From Rhodospirillaceae bacterium (lineage in GTDB: Bacteria; Pseudomonadota; Alphaproteobacteria; GCA-2731375): a stretch of DNA of 35,911 bases. The stretch spans positions 1 through 35,911 of the forward strand of contig JABJKS010000081.1 of assembly GCA_018660265.1 (NCBI GenBank), given 5' to 3'. Under the pieces are notes generated by a model. That model made no database searches, was not told the origin of the DNA, and saw only the letters and a program-made list of their open reading frames with translations. Shown one piece after another: positions 26,682 to 34,620 of the stretch. Both the position numbers and the translations under genes were made by a program. Each line of letters begins with the position of its first letter. The first letter of the stretch is position 1.

Positions 26682-28112
26682 TTAGGGTCGGACCACGAGG
26701 GGCAGTGTCAGGCGCGCTGAAAGGCCGCCCAGGTCGGATGCGGCAAGATCCAACTTACCCTGATAAAGCCCCGCCATATCAGCGACAATTGCCAGGCCTA
26801 AACCGGAACCAGGCTTGCTTTCATCCAAGCGGCCGCCGCGGGCCAACATTTCGGCCCGGCGTTCAGGCGGCAGGCCGGGACCGTCGTCATCGACCGCGAT
26901 GACCAGCGTGCCGGCCTGGGAACTGATGTTCACGCGCACTAGGCCGCGGGCCCATTGGCAGGCATTGTCCATCAGATTGCCCAACATTTCCTGCAAATCT
27001 TCACGTTCTCCGGCAAAGGCCAAATCGGTCGCGCCATCAACTGTGATCTGGACGCCGCCGTCCCCTCCGTCCCCGTGGGCCTGGTGCAGGCGACTTAGCA
27101 CCCGCGCCAGCTCCGCCACCACCGGCGCAACCTCGCAACGGGCACCAAGCACGCCGGCGGCAGCAGCCGTACGGGCGCGGGAGAGATGGCGGTCCACTTG
27201 TCGACGCATTTCAACCACTTGGCGGCGGACGTGGGCAGCTAATTCACCCTCAACCTCCGCCGCTTCATTCCCCAAGACCGCCAGGGGGGTTTTCAAGGCA
27301 TGGGCCAAATCCCCCGCATGACTTCGGGCCCGGCTGATCACAGCCGCCTGATGCCCCAACAAGGTGTCAATTTCATCCGCCAGGGGCTGAATTTCAGTTG
27401 GGAACACGCCTTGTAATTGTTCCGCCTTTCCGGCCCTGATAGCCGCCAATGAACGGCCGATCTGGGCCAGGGGGCGCAGTCCGATCTGGACCTGCAGGAC
27501 CATGGCACCAATCAGACCCAGGCCCAGAATAACCAGGGCAATGGCCAGCAATCTATCAAAGCGCGCTATATCGGCCGTGCCGGCAGCGCTATCCCCGGCC
27601 AATTGAAACAGAACCACGCCGTCGACCCCCGTCAGCGTCAAACGCCGGGCTGCCATGCGGAGCTGCTTGCCGTTAGGCCCGGCGATATCCTGAAATATCA
27701 CGCCACTTTTGCGGTTTTGCCCAAGGGTCCGGGGCAATGCGCCGTCCCACAAAGAGCGGGAGCGTAGAAGGGGCGCCTCCCCGTCGCTGATCTGCCAGTA
27801 CCAGCCCGAAAGGGGCTGTTGGAAACGCGGGTCGGGCAAAGGGCGGCGCAAAGACGGAAGGGGTGACGGATTTGGTGACGGAACAGATGTCGGGGCGGGC
27901 GACAAGGTGGGTAATGGGCCGTCCTGCCCGTCCCATTCGCTGGCTGCGACGAGGCCCTCCAAAAGGGCGGCCAGTCTGTCATCGAAACCCCGCCGCACCT
28001 GATCAGCGAACAAGGCCGACAGCAAAGCCCAGGCCACCAGCAAGGCAATGGCGCACCATAGCGCTGCCATGGCGATCAGGCGCAGGCGGAGGGAGTTACC
28101 GCCGAATTTCAT
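26682..28112 (-). CDS. PhoQ-like sensor histidine kinase
   Basis: A 476-aa two-helix membrane kinase. TM1 is about residues 10-34, and the periplasmic domain contains a Pro/Ser-rich run (PAPTSVPSPNPSPLPS, about 72-87). TM2 is about 188-209, followed by a HAMP region. The phospho-acceptor is His271 in DLAHALKTPLAVL, the PhoQ-type H-box. The ATPase domain has NLMDNACQWA (N box), DDDGPGLPPE (G1) and GSGLGLAIV (G2). It starts three bases after the response-regulator stop and belongs to the PepSY-regulator-kinase operon. PhoQ-like kinases respond to divalent cations, pH or cationic peptides; the ligand here is unknown. Confidence 0.93.
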   Translation of the reverse strand: MKFGGNSLRLRLIAMAALWCAIALLVAWALLSALFADQVRRGFDDRLAALLEGLVAASEWDGQDGPLPTLSPAPTSVPSPNPSPLPSLRRPLPDPRFQQPLSGWYWQISDGEAPLLRSRSLWDGALPRTLGQNRKSGVIFQDIAGPNGKQLRMAARRLTLTGVDGVVLFQLAGDSAAGTADIARFDRLLAIALVILGLGLIGAMVLQVQIGLRPLAQIGRSLAAIRAGKAEQLQGVFPTEIQPLADEIDTLLGHQAAVISRARSHAGDLAHALKTPLAVLGNEAAEVEGELAAHVRRQVVEMRRQVDRHLSRARTAAAAGVLGARCEVAPVVAELARVLSRLHQAHGDGGDGGVQITVDGATDLAFAGEREDLQEMLGNLMDNACQWARGLVRVNISSQAGTLVIAVDDDGPGLPPERRAEMLARGGRLDESKPGSGLGLAIVADMAGLYQGKLDLAASDLGGLSARLTLPLVVRP

Positions 28113-28115
28113 AAT

Positions 28116-28802
28116 TTAGGTGCCATCATCGGAAGCACCGTTATCGGAAGCGCCAAGGCGATAGCCCAGGCCGCGCACGGTTTCGATCAAACCGGCCTGG
28201 GTCTTGCGGCGCAGGCGGCCCACGAAAACCTCGATAGTATTGGAATCCTTATCGAAATCCTGCTCGTACAGATGTTCGACCAATTCCGTGCGGGAAATAA
28301 CCTTGCCCTGGTGGTGCATCAGATAGGACAACAGGCGGAATTCCAGGGCCGTCAATGATACGTTGCCACCATCGAGGGTCACTTTCGAGGCGGCAATATC
28401 CAGGCGCAACGGCCCGCATTCGATTTCATTGCTGGCGTGGCCCGCAGCCCGGCGCAGCAAGGCCCGGATGCGGGCCAGCATTTCCTCAATATGAAACGGT
28501 TTTGCCAGATAATCATCCGCGCCCGCATCAATGCCCGATACCTTGTCGGACCAGCGGTCCCGCGCCGTCAGGATCAGAACCGGCATGTCCCGGCCATCCC
28601 GCCGCCATTGTTGCAGCACCGTGATACCATCCATTGTGGGCAGGCCCAGGTCCAATATGACCGCATCATAGGGCTCCGTATCGCCCAAAAAATGCCCCTC
28701 TTCCCCGTCATGGGCCAGATCCACCGCATAGCCCGCATCGACCAGGGCCCCGCGTAATTGCCGGGCCAGATCCGCGTCATCCTCAACCACCAAAAGCCGC
28801 AT
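28116..28802 (-). CDS. OmpR/PhoP-family response regulator
   Basis: A 228-aa two-domain regulator. The receiver (about 1-115) has the acidic pair EDD, the phosphorylation site Asp51 in ILDLGLPTMDG, a Thr in LILTARD and Lys in YLAKPF. The winged-helix DNA-binding domain (about 125-220) has LTALEFRLLSYLMHHQGKVISR and the recognition part DSNTIEVFVGRLRRK. A short Ser/Asn/Asp-rich tail follows. It is cognate with the kinase three bases downstream and starts five bases after the PepSY gene. Targets cannot be read from this window. Confidence 0.94.
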   Translation of the reverse strand: MRLLVVEDDADLARQLRGALVDAGYAVDLAHDGEEGHFLGDTEPYDAVILDLGLPTMDGITVLQQWRRDGRDMPVLILTARDRWSDKVSGIDAGADDYLAKPFHIEEMLARIRALLRRAAGHASNEIECGPLRLDIAASKVTLDGGNVSLTALEFRLLSYLMHHQGKVISRTELVEHLYEQDFDKDSNTIEVFVGRLRRKTQAGLIETVRGLGYRLGASDNGASDDGT

Positions 28803-28807
28803 CAGCC

Positions 28808-29233
28808 TTACCTCCCGCCCTGCAGGACACGGCCTGATTTGGCATCCACCGTCAGCCGCCGCACCTGATCGCGAGGTGCCAGCAACTTTATACGATAAAT
28901 CCAGCGCCCTTGCCGATTTTGCCCCAAATTCGCGTCCAGCAAACGCCCAGGGTAACGCCGCCCGACGGATTGCATGATCTGGCGGAGGGGCAGCACATCG
29001 CCCGCACTGACCGCATCGCGGGCGCGGTCGTGATCACGCCTGTTTTTCTTGCGCTGCTTGTTGCGCTTAGATTGCGCCAGCTGCCATTTGCCCGCTGCCA
29101 CACGGGGCACAACCTGCTCCGCGCGCTCCCCGCGCCAAACGCCGGGTCCGGCCACAGCATGCGACGCGCGGGCCAAACCAGGCAGCGCCAGTACAGTGAT
29201 CAAAACCAATATGGAGAGACATCGTTGAACCAT
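28808..29233 (-). CDS. Secreted PepSY-domain protein
   Basis: About 141 aa, with a signal peptide (CLSILVLITVLALPGLARA) and a very basic middle (QSKRNKQRKKNRRDHDRARD). The C-terminal PepSY domain contains LRQIMQSVGRRYPGRLLDANLG, WIYRIKLLA and VDAKSGRVLQGG. The frame is open to 29365, but ATG 29233 starts the signal peptide and has TTAGGA six bases upstream. It is first in the operon with the regulator and kinase. PepSY proteins encoded beside PhoPQ-type systems are thought to bind or inhibit periplasmic partners. I infer it feeds the kinase's periplasmic input or is a target of the system. Confidence 0.82.
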   Translation of the reverse strand: MVQRCLSILVLITVLALPGLARASHAVAGPGVWRGERAEQVVPRVAAGKWQLAQSKRNKQRKKNRRDHDRARDAVSAGDVLPLRQIMQSVGRRYPGRLLDANLGQNRQGRWIYRIKLLAPRDQVRRLTVDAKSGRVLQGGR

Positions 29234-29287
29234 GCCATATCCTAACCCAACCGACCTGAACGGCGGGTGAATGAATTTACTGTGGCT

Positions 29288-29323
29288 AATATTGACTTCA
29301 CGGGCCTTGGCCGGGTATCTGAC
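29288..29323 (+). repeat. 36-bp element, copy A
   Basis: AATATTGACTTCAC (29288-29301), ten variable bases and CGGGTATCTGAC (29312-29323). The same two blocks with the same spacing recur at 31236-31271. Overall 30 of 36 positions match. The blocks contain TTGACT and TATCTG 18 bases apart, so it may be a promoter. The variable middle can form a short imperfect hairpin (4 of 5 pairs). Confidence 0.7.
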
Positions 29324-29390
29324 TGTCACCGCAATTGCGACGCTGACAATACCTCCAGAACCCACAAAACATCAATGCAGAAAAAATCGA

Positions 29391-29512
29391 ATCCACAATC
29401 ACGGTCAAAATATATTGCTTATTATCAGTATGTTAAAATAAAAAATAAATTTATATATAAAATTATATAGACATTTATAATTTAGACTCTATATGGTGTT
29501 CTATCGATACCA
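29391..29512 (+). other. AT-rich upstream region
   Basis: Long A/T runs (for example AAAATAAAAAATAAATTTAT) contrast sharply with the GC-rich surroundings. It lies just upstream of the unknown gene at 29531 and probably holds its promoter. Such tracts are typical of horizontally acquired regulatory DNA bound by silencing proteins. Several TATAAT-like hexamers occur, but no single promoter stands out. Confidence 0.55.
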
Positions 29513-29530
29513 GGTAAGTAGGAGAAGGTC

Positions 29531-30268
29531 ATGACCAAGTTTACCCAGAGCATAATTCATGTGGTTGATCCCGCACCCAGCATAAACGTAAGGCCTGGCA
29601 GCATACGCGACAGACACTTCAAGCTAATGGCGCAAGCTGACGGAAAAACCGTGGCAGAATTCTACGCCCTCACAGAGGCTGACGCGGACATACCTGGCCG
29701 CGCTTCCAAGAAAACGATCAGTCGCAGCGTCGACGCGGGTCAAATTACCTTAGAAGCGCCAAAGACGGTGGTAATGGTTCTGACGGCGAAGAGCGCAGAG
29801 GAACTTCGTCAAATTGGTGGAAGTGGAGACTGGAGACTGAACCCAAAAATAGTTGCGGTTACAGATTTTGTGGTTTGCTGTCGCAATGTCTTCCACGAAG
29901 GATCGAGACACACTACTAATCATGGGGAGGGATTCTTGATTGCTAAGATTAAGGGATTGAAGCCATCAGTGGAAAGTCCAGGTCGCCTCGTAATTCAGTT
30001 CAAGGAAGTCGCAGAAATAGCAATGGACAAGCTGTGGACCGGCGACCGCAACCCAGTTCGATATACGACATTGGCCGATCTTGAAATTGACCTGAGATCA
30101 TTGGATTTTCAGCCGTTGTCTGAAGTGCGGGAGCCCGTTGTTGCAAAAAATTTGAAAGCAATCGACGAGAAGGAACCAAGCGGCCTTACCATAGCCGAAG
30201 CCAAAAAGGGCTTAGCCACTACCTTTGGTGTTGATGAAAATGCTGTCGAGATCACGATACGGGGGTGA
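29531..30268 (+). CDS. Protein of unknown function (accessory gene)
   Basis: A 245-aa protein I do not recognise. A good AGGAG lies before the ATG. It has no signal peptide or membrane helix and looks soluble. Features visible: an N-terminal segment with SIRDRHFKLMAQADGKTVAE, a Thr/Ser/Lys-rich KKTISRSVDAG, a central CCRNVFHEGSRHTTNHGEGF with two adjacent Cys and three His, and a C-terminal 30-residue piece (SGLTIAEAKKGLATTFGVDE) set off by a charged linker, which looks like a separable module. Codon choice is less GC-biased than the neighbours, and the upstream DNA is AT-rich. It is bracketed by repeated elements, so acquisition by transfer is likely. Confidence 0.68.
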   Translation: MTKFTQSIIHVVDPAPSINVRPGSIRDRHFKLMAQADGKTVAEFYALTEADADIPGRASKKTISRSVDAGQITLEAPKTVVMVLTAKSAEELRQIGGSGDWRLNPKIVAVTDFVVCCRNVFHEGSRHTTNHGEGFLIAKIKGLKPSVESPGRLVIQFKEVAEIAMDKLWTGDRNPVRYTTLADLEIDLRSLDFQPLSEVREPVVAKNLKAIDEKEPSGLTIAEAKKGLATTFGVDENAVEITIRG

Positions 30269-30298
30269 TTGCGATGCCTGCACAAACCATAAGAAGGA

Positions 30299-30364
30299 TT
30301 GGGGTCAGGTCTTTCATTTTGCATTAATGCGTGATCCGAAATTACGGTGACACGGTGTAACCCC
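30299..30364. mobile_element. REP / IS200-like (Y1 transposon) flank remnant
   Basis: TTGGGGTCAGGTCTTTCATT followed by the palindrome GCATTAATGC and ATTACGGTGACACGGTGTAA. From memory, this combination resembles the conserved non-coding ends of REP-associated tyrosine transposase (IS200-like) units. No transposase gene accompanies it. ACACGGTGT is a further small palindrome. The identification is from recollection of the motif, not a search. Confidence 0.4.
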
Positions 30365-30382
30365 GACGGCGGCAGAGCTGGC

Positions 30383-31147
30383 TCAGCGCGCGGCGTAGCC
30401 ACCATCCACCGGCATGGCGACGCCGGTGACGAAGCTGGCGGCATCACTGGCGAGGAATGCAGCTACTTCCGCTATTTCCTCCGGCTGGCCGAGCCGCCCC
30501 ATCGGGTGCAGCTCTTTGAGGAAATCCTCATGGCCTTCACGCTCGAGCATAGGGGCAAGAATGGGCGTCTTGATATAGCCGGGGCAGATCGCATTGACGC
30601 GCACACCGACCTTGCCGAAGGCGACGGCGAATTGCTTGGTCAACCCGACAACACCATGCTTGCTGGCCACATAGGCGCTGGCGGCTTCGATCGTGACGGG
30701 GTCGTCGTGATATTCGAAGGGCCGCATCAGCGCGCCGAGACCCGCGACAGAGGCTGTGTTGACGATCGCGCCGCCGCCCTGGCCCGCCATGATCGGGCAG
30801 GCGTGGATCAGGCCGTAGTAGACGCCATCCAGGTTGATGGCGGTGGTCGTCTCCCAATTCTTGCCGCCAACGCCTGCATTGTTCATGAGCACGTCCAACC
30901 GGCCCAGATCGCGGGTCGTCTTGGTGAGCGCTTCCTTCACCGCCTCCTCGTTGGCGGTATCAAGCGCGCTAACCACAGCCTTTGCACCCAATTCCTCGAC
31001 CCGCGCGGCGGTGGCCTGCGCGCCCTGCTCGTTAATGTCGGAGCAGACAACGGTGGAGCCTTCCCCAGCGAGCTTCAGCGCCATGGCTTCGCCGATGCCG
31101 GAGCCAGCGCCGGTTACAAAAGAGACGCGGTTTTCAAATGCGGACAT
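30383..31147 (-). CDS. Short-chain dehydrogenase/reductase (classical SDR)
   Basis: A 254-aa NAD(P)-dependent oxidoreductase. The cofactor motif is TGAGSGIG (residues 12-19), and Asp37 at the end of strand 2 (VVCSDIN) favours NAD(H). NNAG is at 89-92, and the catalytic residues are Ser133, Tyr159 and Lys163 (YVASK). A slightly long loop (RPFEYHDDPVTIEAAS) lies before the catalytic Tyr and may shape the substrate pocket. The C-terminal VTGVAMPVDGGYAAR is standard. AGGAGA precedes the ATG. It lies inside the segment bracketed by the two 36-bp elements. The substrate is unknown. Confidence 0.9.
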   Translation of the reverse strand: MSAFENRVSFVTGAGSGIGEAMALKLAGEGSTVVCSDINEQGAQATAARVEELGAKAVVSALDTANEEAVKEALTKTTRDLGRLDVLMNNAGVGGKNWETTTAINLDGVYYGLIHACPIMAGQGGGAIVNTASVAGLGALMRPFEYHDDPVTIEAASAYVASKHGVVGLTKQFAVAFGKVGVRVNAICPGYIKTPILAPMLEREGHEDFLKELHPMGRLGQPEEIAEVAAFLASDAASFVTGVAMPVDGGYAAR

Positions 31148-31235
31148 TGTGGGTGTTCTCCTGGTTTGATTTCGGTGACAGTAACTCCGATTCCAATTTT
31201 TTCAAACTGACGCACTACCCTCCATTTCGTACGGC

Positions 31236-31271
31236 AATATTGACTTCACCGTCCCGAGACGGGTATCTGAC
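31236..31271 (+). repeat. 36-bp element, copy B
   Basis: The same outer blocks as the copy at 29288-29323: AATATTGACTTCAC (31236-31249) and CGGGTATCTGAC (31260-31271). The variable middle pairs as CCGTC/GACGG around CCGA, a perfect five-pair hairpin. TTGACT (31240-31245) and TATCTG (31264-31269), 18 bases apart, could serve as the ettA promoter, ending about 47 bases before its ATG. Confidence 0.7.
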
Positions 31272-31316
31272 GGCATTATTCAACGACTTCATCACATTAT
31301 GGCGGGCTAATCAGGT

Positions 31317-32996
31317 ATGGCGTCTTATCAATACATCTACACCATGCGCAATTTGCGCAAGGTATTCCCCGGTGGCCGGGAAGTTCTGAAAGACATCACT
31401 CTGGCGTTTTTTCCGGGCGCAAAAATCGGTGTTATCGGCGGTAATGGCGCGGGTAAATCGACCCTGCTGCGGATCATGGCCGGTAAGGAGACGGAATTCA
31501 TCGGGGAGGCCTGGGCCGCCGAAGGCGTCCGCGTGGGCATGTTGAGCCAGGAGCCGGAGCTGGACCCGGAAAAAGATGTGCTGGGCAATGTCACCGACGG
31601 CGTGCGCGAAACCAAGGATCTGCTGGATCGGTTTGAGGCTGTCAGCCTGCGCTTTGCCGAGGAAATGACAGACGACGAAATGAACGCCCTGATCGAAGAA
31701 CAGGGCGAATTGCAGGAACAGATCGACGCCAAGGACGCCTGGGATCTGGACCGCCAATTGGAGATCGCCATGGATGCTTTGCGTTGCCCAGCGGGTGATG
31801 CGGATGTGACCAAACTGTCGGGTGGTGAGCGGCGGCGGGTGGCGTTATGCCGGTTGCTGTTGGAAAAGCCCGATCTGTTGTTGTTGGATGAACCGACCAA
31901 CCATCTGGATGCGGAATCCGTGGCCTGGCTGGAACGCTTTCTGCACGATTATACCGGCACCGTGGTGGCCATCACCCATGACCGTTATTTCCTGGATAAT
32001 GTCGCCGGTTGGATTTTGGAATTGGATCGCGGCCAGGGCATTCCCTACGAAGGCAATTATTCCGGCTGGCTGGTACAGAAACAAAAACGCCTGGAACAGG
32101 AAGGCAAGCAGGAAGAGGCCCGCCAGCGCAGCCTGGCGGATGAACTGGAATGGATCCAGCAATCCCCCCGGGCCCGCCAGGCGAAAAGCAAGGCGCGTAT
32201 CCGGGCCTATGACGAACTGCTGGCCCAGGACGTCGGCGCCCGCGCCAAAGGGGCGCAAATCGTCATTCCGCCAGGGCCCCGCCTGGGTGATCTGGTGATC
32301 GAGGCTGTGGGCCTGGAAAAAGCCTACGACGACCGCCTGTTGATCGACGACCTGAACTTCAAATTGCCGCCCGGCGGCATTGTCGGTGTGATCGGCCCCA
32401 ACGGGGCCGGCAAGACCACCCTGTTCCGGATGCTGGTGGGGGAGGAAACCCCCGATAAAGGCGATCTGCGGGTCGGTGATACAGTTCAGTTGGGCTACGT
32501 GGATCAATCCCGCGACGCACTGTCGGGGGAGGCCACGGTTTGGCAGGAAGTCTCCAACGGCGCAGAGGAAATTATGCTGGGCAAGCGCGGCGTCAACAGC
32601 CGGGCCTATTGCACCTGGTTCGGCTTTCGCGGTGCGGATCAGCAAAAGCCCGTGGGGCAACTATCGGGCGGTGAACGCAACCGGGTGCATCTGGCCAAGA
32701 TGTTGAAATCCGGCGCCAACCTGATCCTGCTTGATGAGCCAACCAACGACCTGGACGTGGACACCCTGCGCGCTCTGGAAGAAGCTTTGTTGCAATTTGC
32801 CGGCTGCGCCATGGTGATCTCCCATGATCGCTGGTTCCTGGACCGCATCGCCACCCACATTCTGGCCTTTGAAGGCGACAGCCACGTGGAATGGTTCGAA
32901 GGCAACTACGAAGCCTACGAGGAAGACCGCAAACGCCGCCTGGGCCACGAAGCCGACCAACCCCACAGGATCAAGTACAAACCAATTTCGCGGTGA
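31317..32996 (+). CDS. ettA: Energy-dependent translational throttle protein (ABC-F)
   Basis: EttA (559 aa) is a soluble ABC-F ATPase that binds the ribosomal E site and gates the first elongation steps according to ATP level. Domain 1 has Walker [11 protein letters not shown] (about 41-50), [16 protein letters not shown] and [12 protein letters not shown]. The charged linker between domains ([20 protein letters not shown]) is the tRNA-contacting region. Domain 2 has [10 protein letters not shown] (about 358-367), [15 protein letters not shown] and [11 protein letters not shown]. The C-terminus IKYKPISR is standard for EttA. The last eight codons plus stop are part of a sequence repeated at 35674..35719, so the 3' end may have been supplied by an inserted element. 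Confidence 0.95.
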   Translation: MASYQYIYTMRNLRKVFPGGREVLKDITLAFFPGAKIGVIGGNGAGKSTLLRIMAGKETEFIGEAWAAEGVRVGMLSQEPELDPEKDVLGNVTDGVRETKDLLDRFEAVSLRFAEEMTDDEMNALIEEQGELQEQIDAKDAWDLDRQLEIAMDALRCPAGDADVTKLSGGERRRVALCRLLLEKPDLLLLDEPTNHLDAESVAWLERFLHDYTGTVVAITHDRYFLDNVAGWILELDRGQGIPYEGNYSGWLVQKQKRLEQEGKQEEARQRSLADELEWIQQSPRARQAKSKARIRAYDELLAQDVGARAKGAQIVIPPGPRLGDLVIEAVGLEKAYDDRLLIDDLNFKLPPGGIVGVIGPNGAGKTTLFRMLVGEETPDKGDLRVGDTVQLGYVDQSRDALSGEATVWQEVSNGAEEIMLGKRGVNSRAYCTWFGFRGADQQKPVGQLSGGERNRVHLAKMLKSGANLILLDEPTNDLDVDTLRALEEALLQFAGCAMVISHDRWFLDRIATHILAFEGDSHVEWFEGNYEAYEEDRKRRLGHEADQPHRIKYKPISR

Positions 32997-33015
32997 TGGG
33001 GTGAGGGGGTACGTT
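32970..33015 (+). repeat. 46-bp direct repeat at ettA 3' end, copy 1 (att-like)
   Basis: It covers the codons for IKYKPISR, the TGA and 19 bases of flank. Compared with 35674..35719, 40 of 46 bases match. The five coding differences are all third-position and silent, and one difference follows the stop. The block GAGGGGGTACGTT is identical in both copies and could be the crossover core. Confidence 0.7.
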
Positions 33016-33063
33016 GCAGAATTCCATGCTGACGCCTGACCAGAGACCTTAAGCCACGCCGGG

Positions 33064-33759
33064 TTATTGCACTGGAACAAATCTGTTTTGGTCAGAGAAA
33101 TGTGTCGGCAGAGCACGTTGCAGGACGCGGGCGGCGTCGATCACATAGGTATCGCCCGCCATCGGGTAACGCTGCGCCGAATTTAAGTAGGCGGCGATCC
33201 CCGGCAGATCCAGAACTTGGCCATGCAACGCAGCTAACAGAGGGGTGTCTACCAGGAGGCCCGGCACCCATTCAAGATATCCGCTCAACGCCTCAGCAAG
33301 GACAACATCGGCGAACGTTAGGCACGCGCCAGCACAGAACCCTGTACCGTTGTCCGCCAACCGAGCTTCGAACACTGGGCCAAATTTTGCAAACCTGCCC
33401 TTAAGAGTTTCCACAGCGGCTTCGGCGGTCGGTTGAAACGCCGCCTGTATCGAAGTTTCGGCGAAATCGGCGACGGCACCTGCCATCATATCGCACCACA
33501 GCGCATCCGCATCACTCTCACCATAATAACCGCCACGGCGCGCCAGGTAACGGATCATCGCGCTGGATTGGCTCAGGTTGAGGCCATCGATTTCCAGAAG
33601 TGGCATTTGATCGAAAGGCAGCTTGCCCGTCGCCCGCAATGCGGCCAACGCTTCCGGCGTGTCAATCGCCACATTTTCAAAATCGATCCGGCTTACCGCC
33701 AACATCCACCGGGTTGTTTCCGCCCGACCCCGGCCTTTAAAATAATGAAGTCGCGTCAT
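33064..33759 (-). CDS. Glutathione S-transferase family protein
   Basis: A 231-aa cytosolic GST. The N-terminal thioredoxin-like domain starts RLHYFKGRGRAETTRWML, with Tyr6 in the position of the catalytic Tyr of alpha/sigma-type GSTs. LPFDQMPLLEIDGLNLSQSS provides the cis-Pro and the glutathione-binding Gln-Ser. The all-helical C-terminal domain begins around residue 85. It conjugates or isomerises with glutathione; its substrate is unknown, but the adjacent cupin suggests small aromatic compounds. It lies 23 bases after the cupin gene on the same strand, within the segment bounded by the ettA-end repeats. Confidence 0.88.
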   Translation of the reverse strand: MTRLHYFKGRGRAETTRWMLAVSRIDFENVAIDTPEALAALRATGKLPFDQMPLLEIDGLNLSQSSAMIRYLARRGGYYGESDADALWCDMMAGAVADFAETSIQAAFQPTAEAAVETLKGRFAKFGPVFEARLADNGTGFCAGACLTFADVVLAEALSGYLEWVPGLLVDTPLLAALHGQVLDLPGIAAYLNSAQRYPMAGDTYVIDAARVLQRALPTHFSDQNRFVPVQ

Positions 33760-33782
33760 CTCGGTTTTTGATCCTTTTAATT

Positions 33783-34313
33783 TCAGCGAATAAATTGCTG
33801 TACGAAATCGGCACCAAGGCCAACGTTTTCAAAATGAGCACGGCACATATCGATTTTGGTGAAGACGTCTTCGTATCCCAAATGTTTGCCATGGGTGTCG
33901 ACATAGTACATCACACCGTTGACCTGGAAATAGGTGATCATTTCATCGATGTCTTCCGGCACCACCAGTGTGTGGGTCTCGCCCGGCGGTTCATAGACGT
34001 AGCCGCCCTCTTCCGCGACCCAATCATGTTCGAGATAGTGCCAACGCCCCTTCAGCACAAACCCATGCACCGCATTGGGGTGCCGGTGCCGAGACAGGAC
34101 GCCGGATTTTGTCACCTTCAGCAAGTTCATCCAATAGCCCTGCGAGACATTCAGACACAAGGGCCGAAAGAAGACGTGCTCGGTCTGCTGAACCCACATC
34201 CGGTCGTCATTTTCTGATAGAGCGTCAGGAACGACGATCTCAGGCAGCGCATCAGGTGGCATTGGCAGCTGATAGGGGGCGCGGGTGTTTTCGTCGGTTT
34301 CTACGACAGGCAT
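33783..34313 (-). CDS. 2,4'-dihydroxyacetophenone dioxygenase-like cupin
   Basis: A 176-aa single-cupin protein. The conserved core runs RMWVQQTEHVFFRPLCLNVS, GVLSRHRHPNAVHGFVLKGR, WHYLEHDWVAEEGGYVYEPP and GETHTLVVPEDI, a pattern I associate with the 2,4'-dihydroxyacetophenone dioxygenase family. Those enzymes cleave a C-C bond beside a carbonyl using Fe and oxygen. Likely metal ligands are His76, His78, Glu95 and His114. It is upstream of the GST and probably cotranscribed with it, and divergent from the LysR gene beyond a 57-aa gene. The natural substrate may differ from the family name. Confidence 0.85.
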   Translation of the reverse strand: MPVVETDENTRAPYQLPMPPDALPEIVVPDALSENDDRMWVQQTEHVFFRPLCLNVSQGYWMNLLKVTKSGVLSRHRHPNAVHGFVLKGRWHYLEHDWVAEEGGYVYEPPGETHTLVVPEDIDEMITYFQVNGVMYYVDTHGKHLGYEDVFTKIDMCRAHFENVGLGADFVQQFIR

Positions 34314-34352
34314 CGGGAAATCCTTTTGGTATTACTTCTCGACATGACGGCT

Positions 34353-34526
34353 CTATTCGTTGCTTTCCGTATCCCGGAACAGCCATTTGAATAGTCGTCT
34401 GATTTCCCCCGCGCGGGAGCGTTCCGCCACCTCCCGCAGCGCAGATTCATCCCAAGTCGTGATCTCGCCACTGACAATTTGTTGAGGTTCGCCGGAAAAG
34501 CGGCTGTTTTGATAATTCGTGGTCAT
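34353..34526 (-). CDS. 57-aa protein of unknown function
   Basis: A short but gene-like frame: ATG 34526 with TTGGAA directly upstream, hydrophilic and charged, ending ...EIRRLFKWLFRDTESNE. The C-terminal half (EVAERSRAGEIRRLFKWLF) would form an amphipathic helix ending in aromatic residues. No signal peptide or metal motif is seen. It lies 39 bases before the cupin gene on the same strand and is divergent from LysR, so it is probably first in the island's catabolic operon. It resembles in size and charge pattern small proteins found widely in alphaproteobacteria, but I cannot name the family. Confidence 0.6.
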   Translation of the reverse strand: MTTNYQNSRFSGEPQQIVSGEITTWDESALREVAERSRAGEIRRLFKWLFRDTESNE

Positions 34527-34620
34527 TTCCAATATCCTATAATGTATGTTTTATCATGAGTAAGCCTTTGGAACGCCAAGGTTGAACTAGACTATTTGTT
34601 GGTTTTCCGTGCTTACAATT

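Noticed and set aside
26668-26684. ACCC-GTTA-GGGT as a terminator between the YHS gene and the kinase
   Set aside because: The stem is only four pairs and no T-run follows on either strand.
29234-29365. N-terminal extension of the PepSY gene
   Set aside because: It passes through the 36-bp repeated element and would bury the signal peptide; ATG 29233 has a good ribosome-binding site.
31845-32660. 271-codon minus-strand frame opposite ettA
   Set aside because: Antisense shadow over both ABC domains of a clear gene; no recognisable motif.
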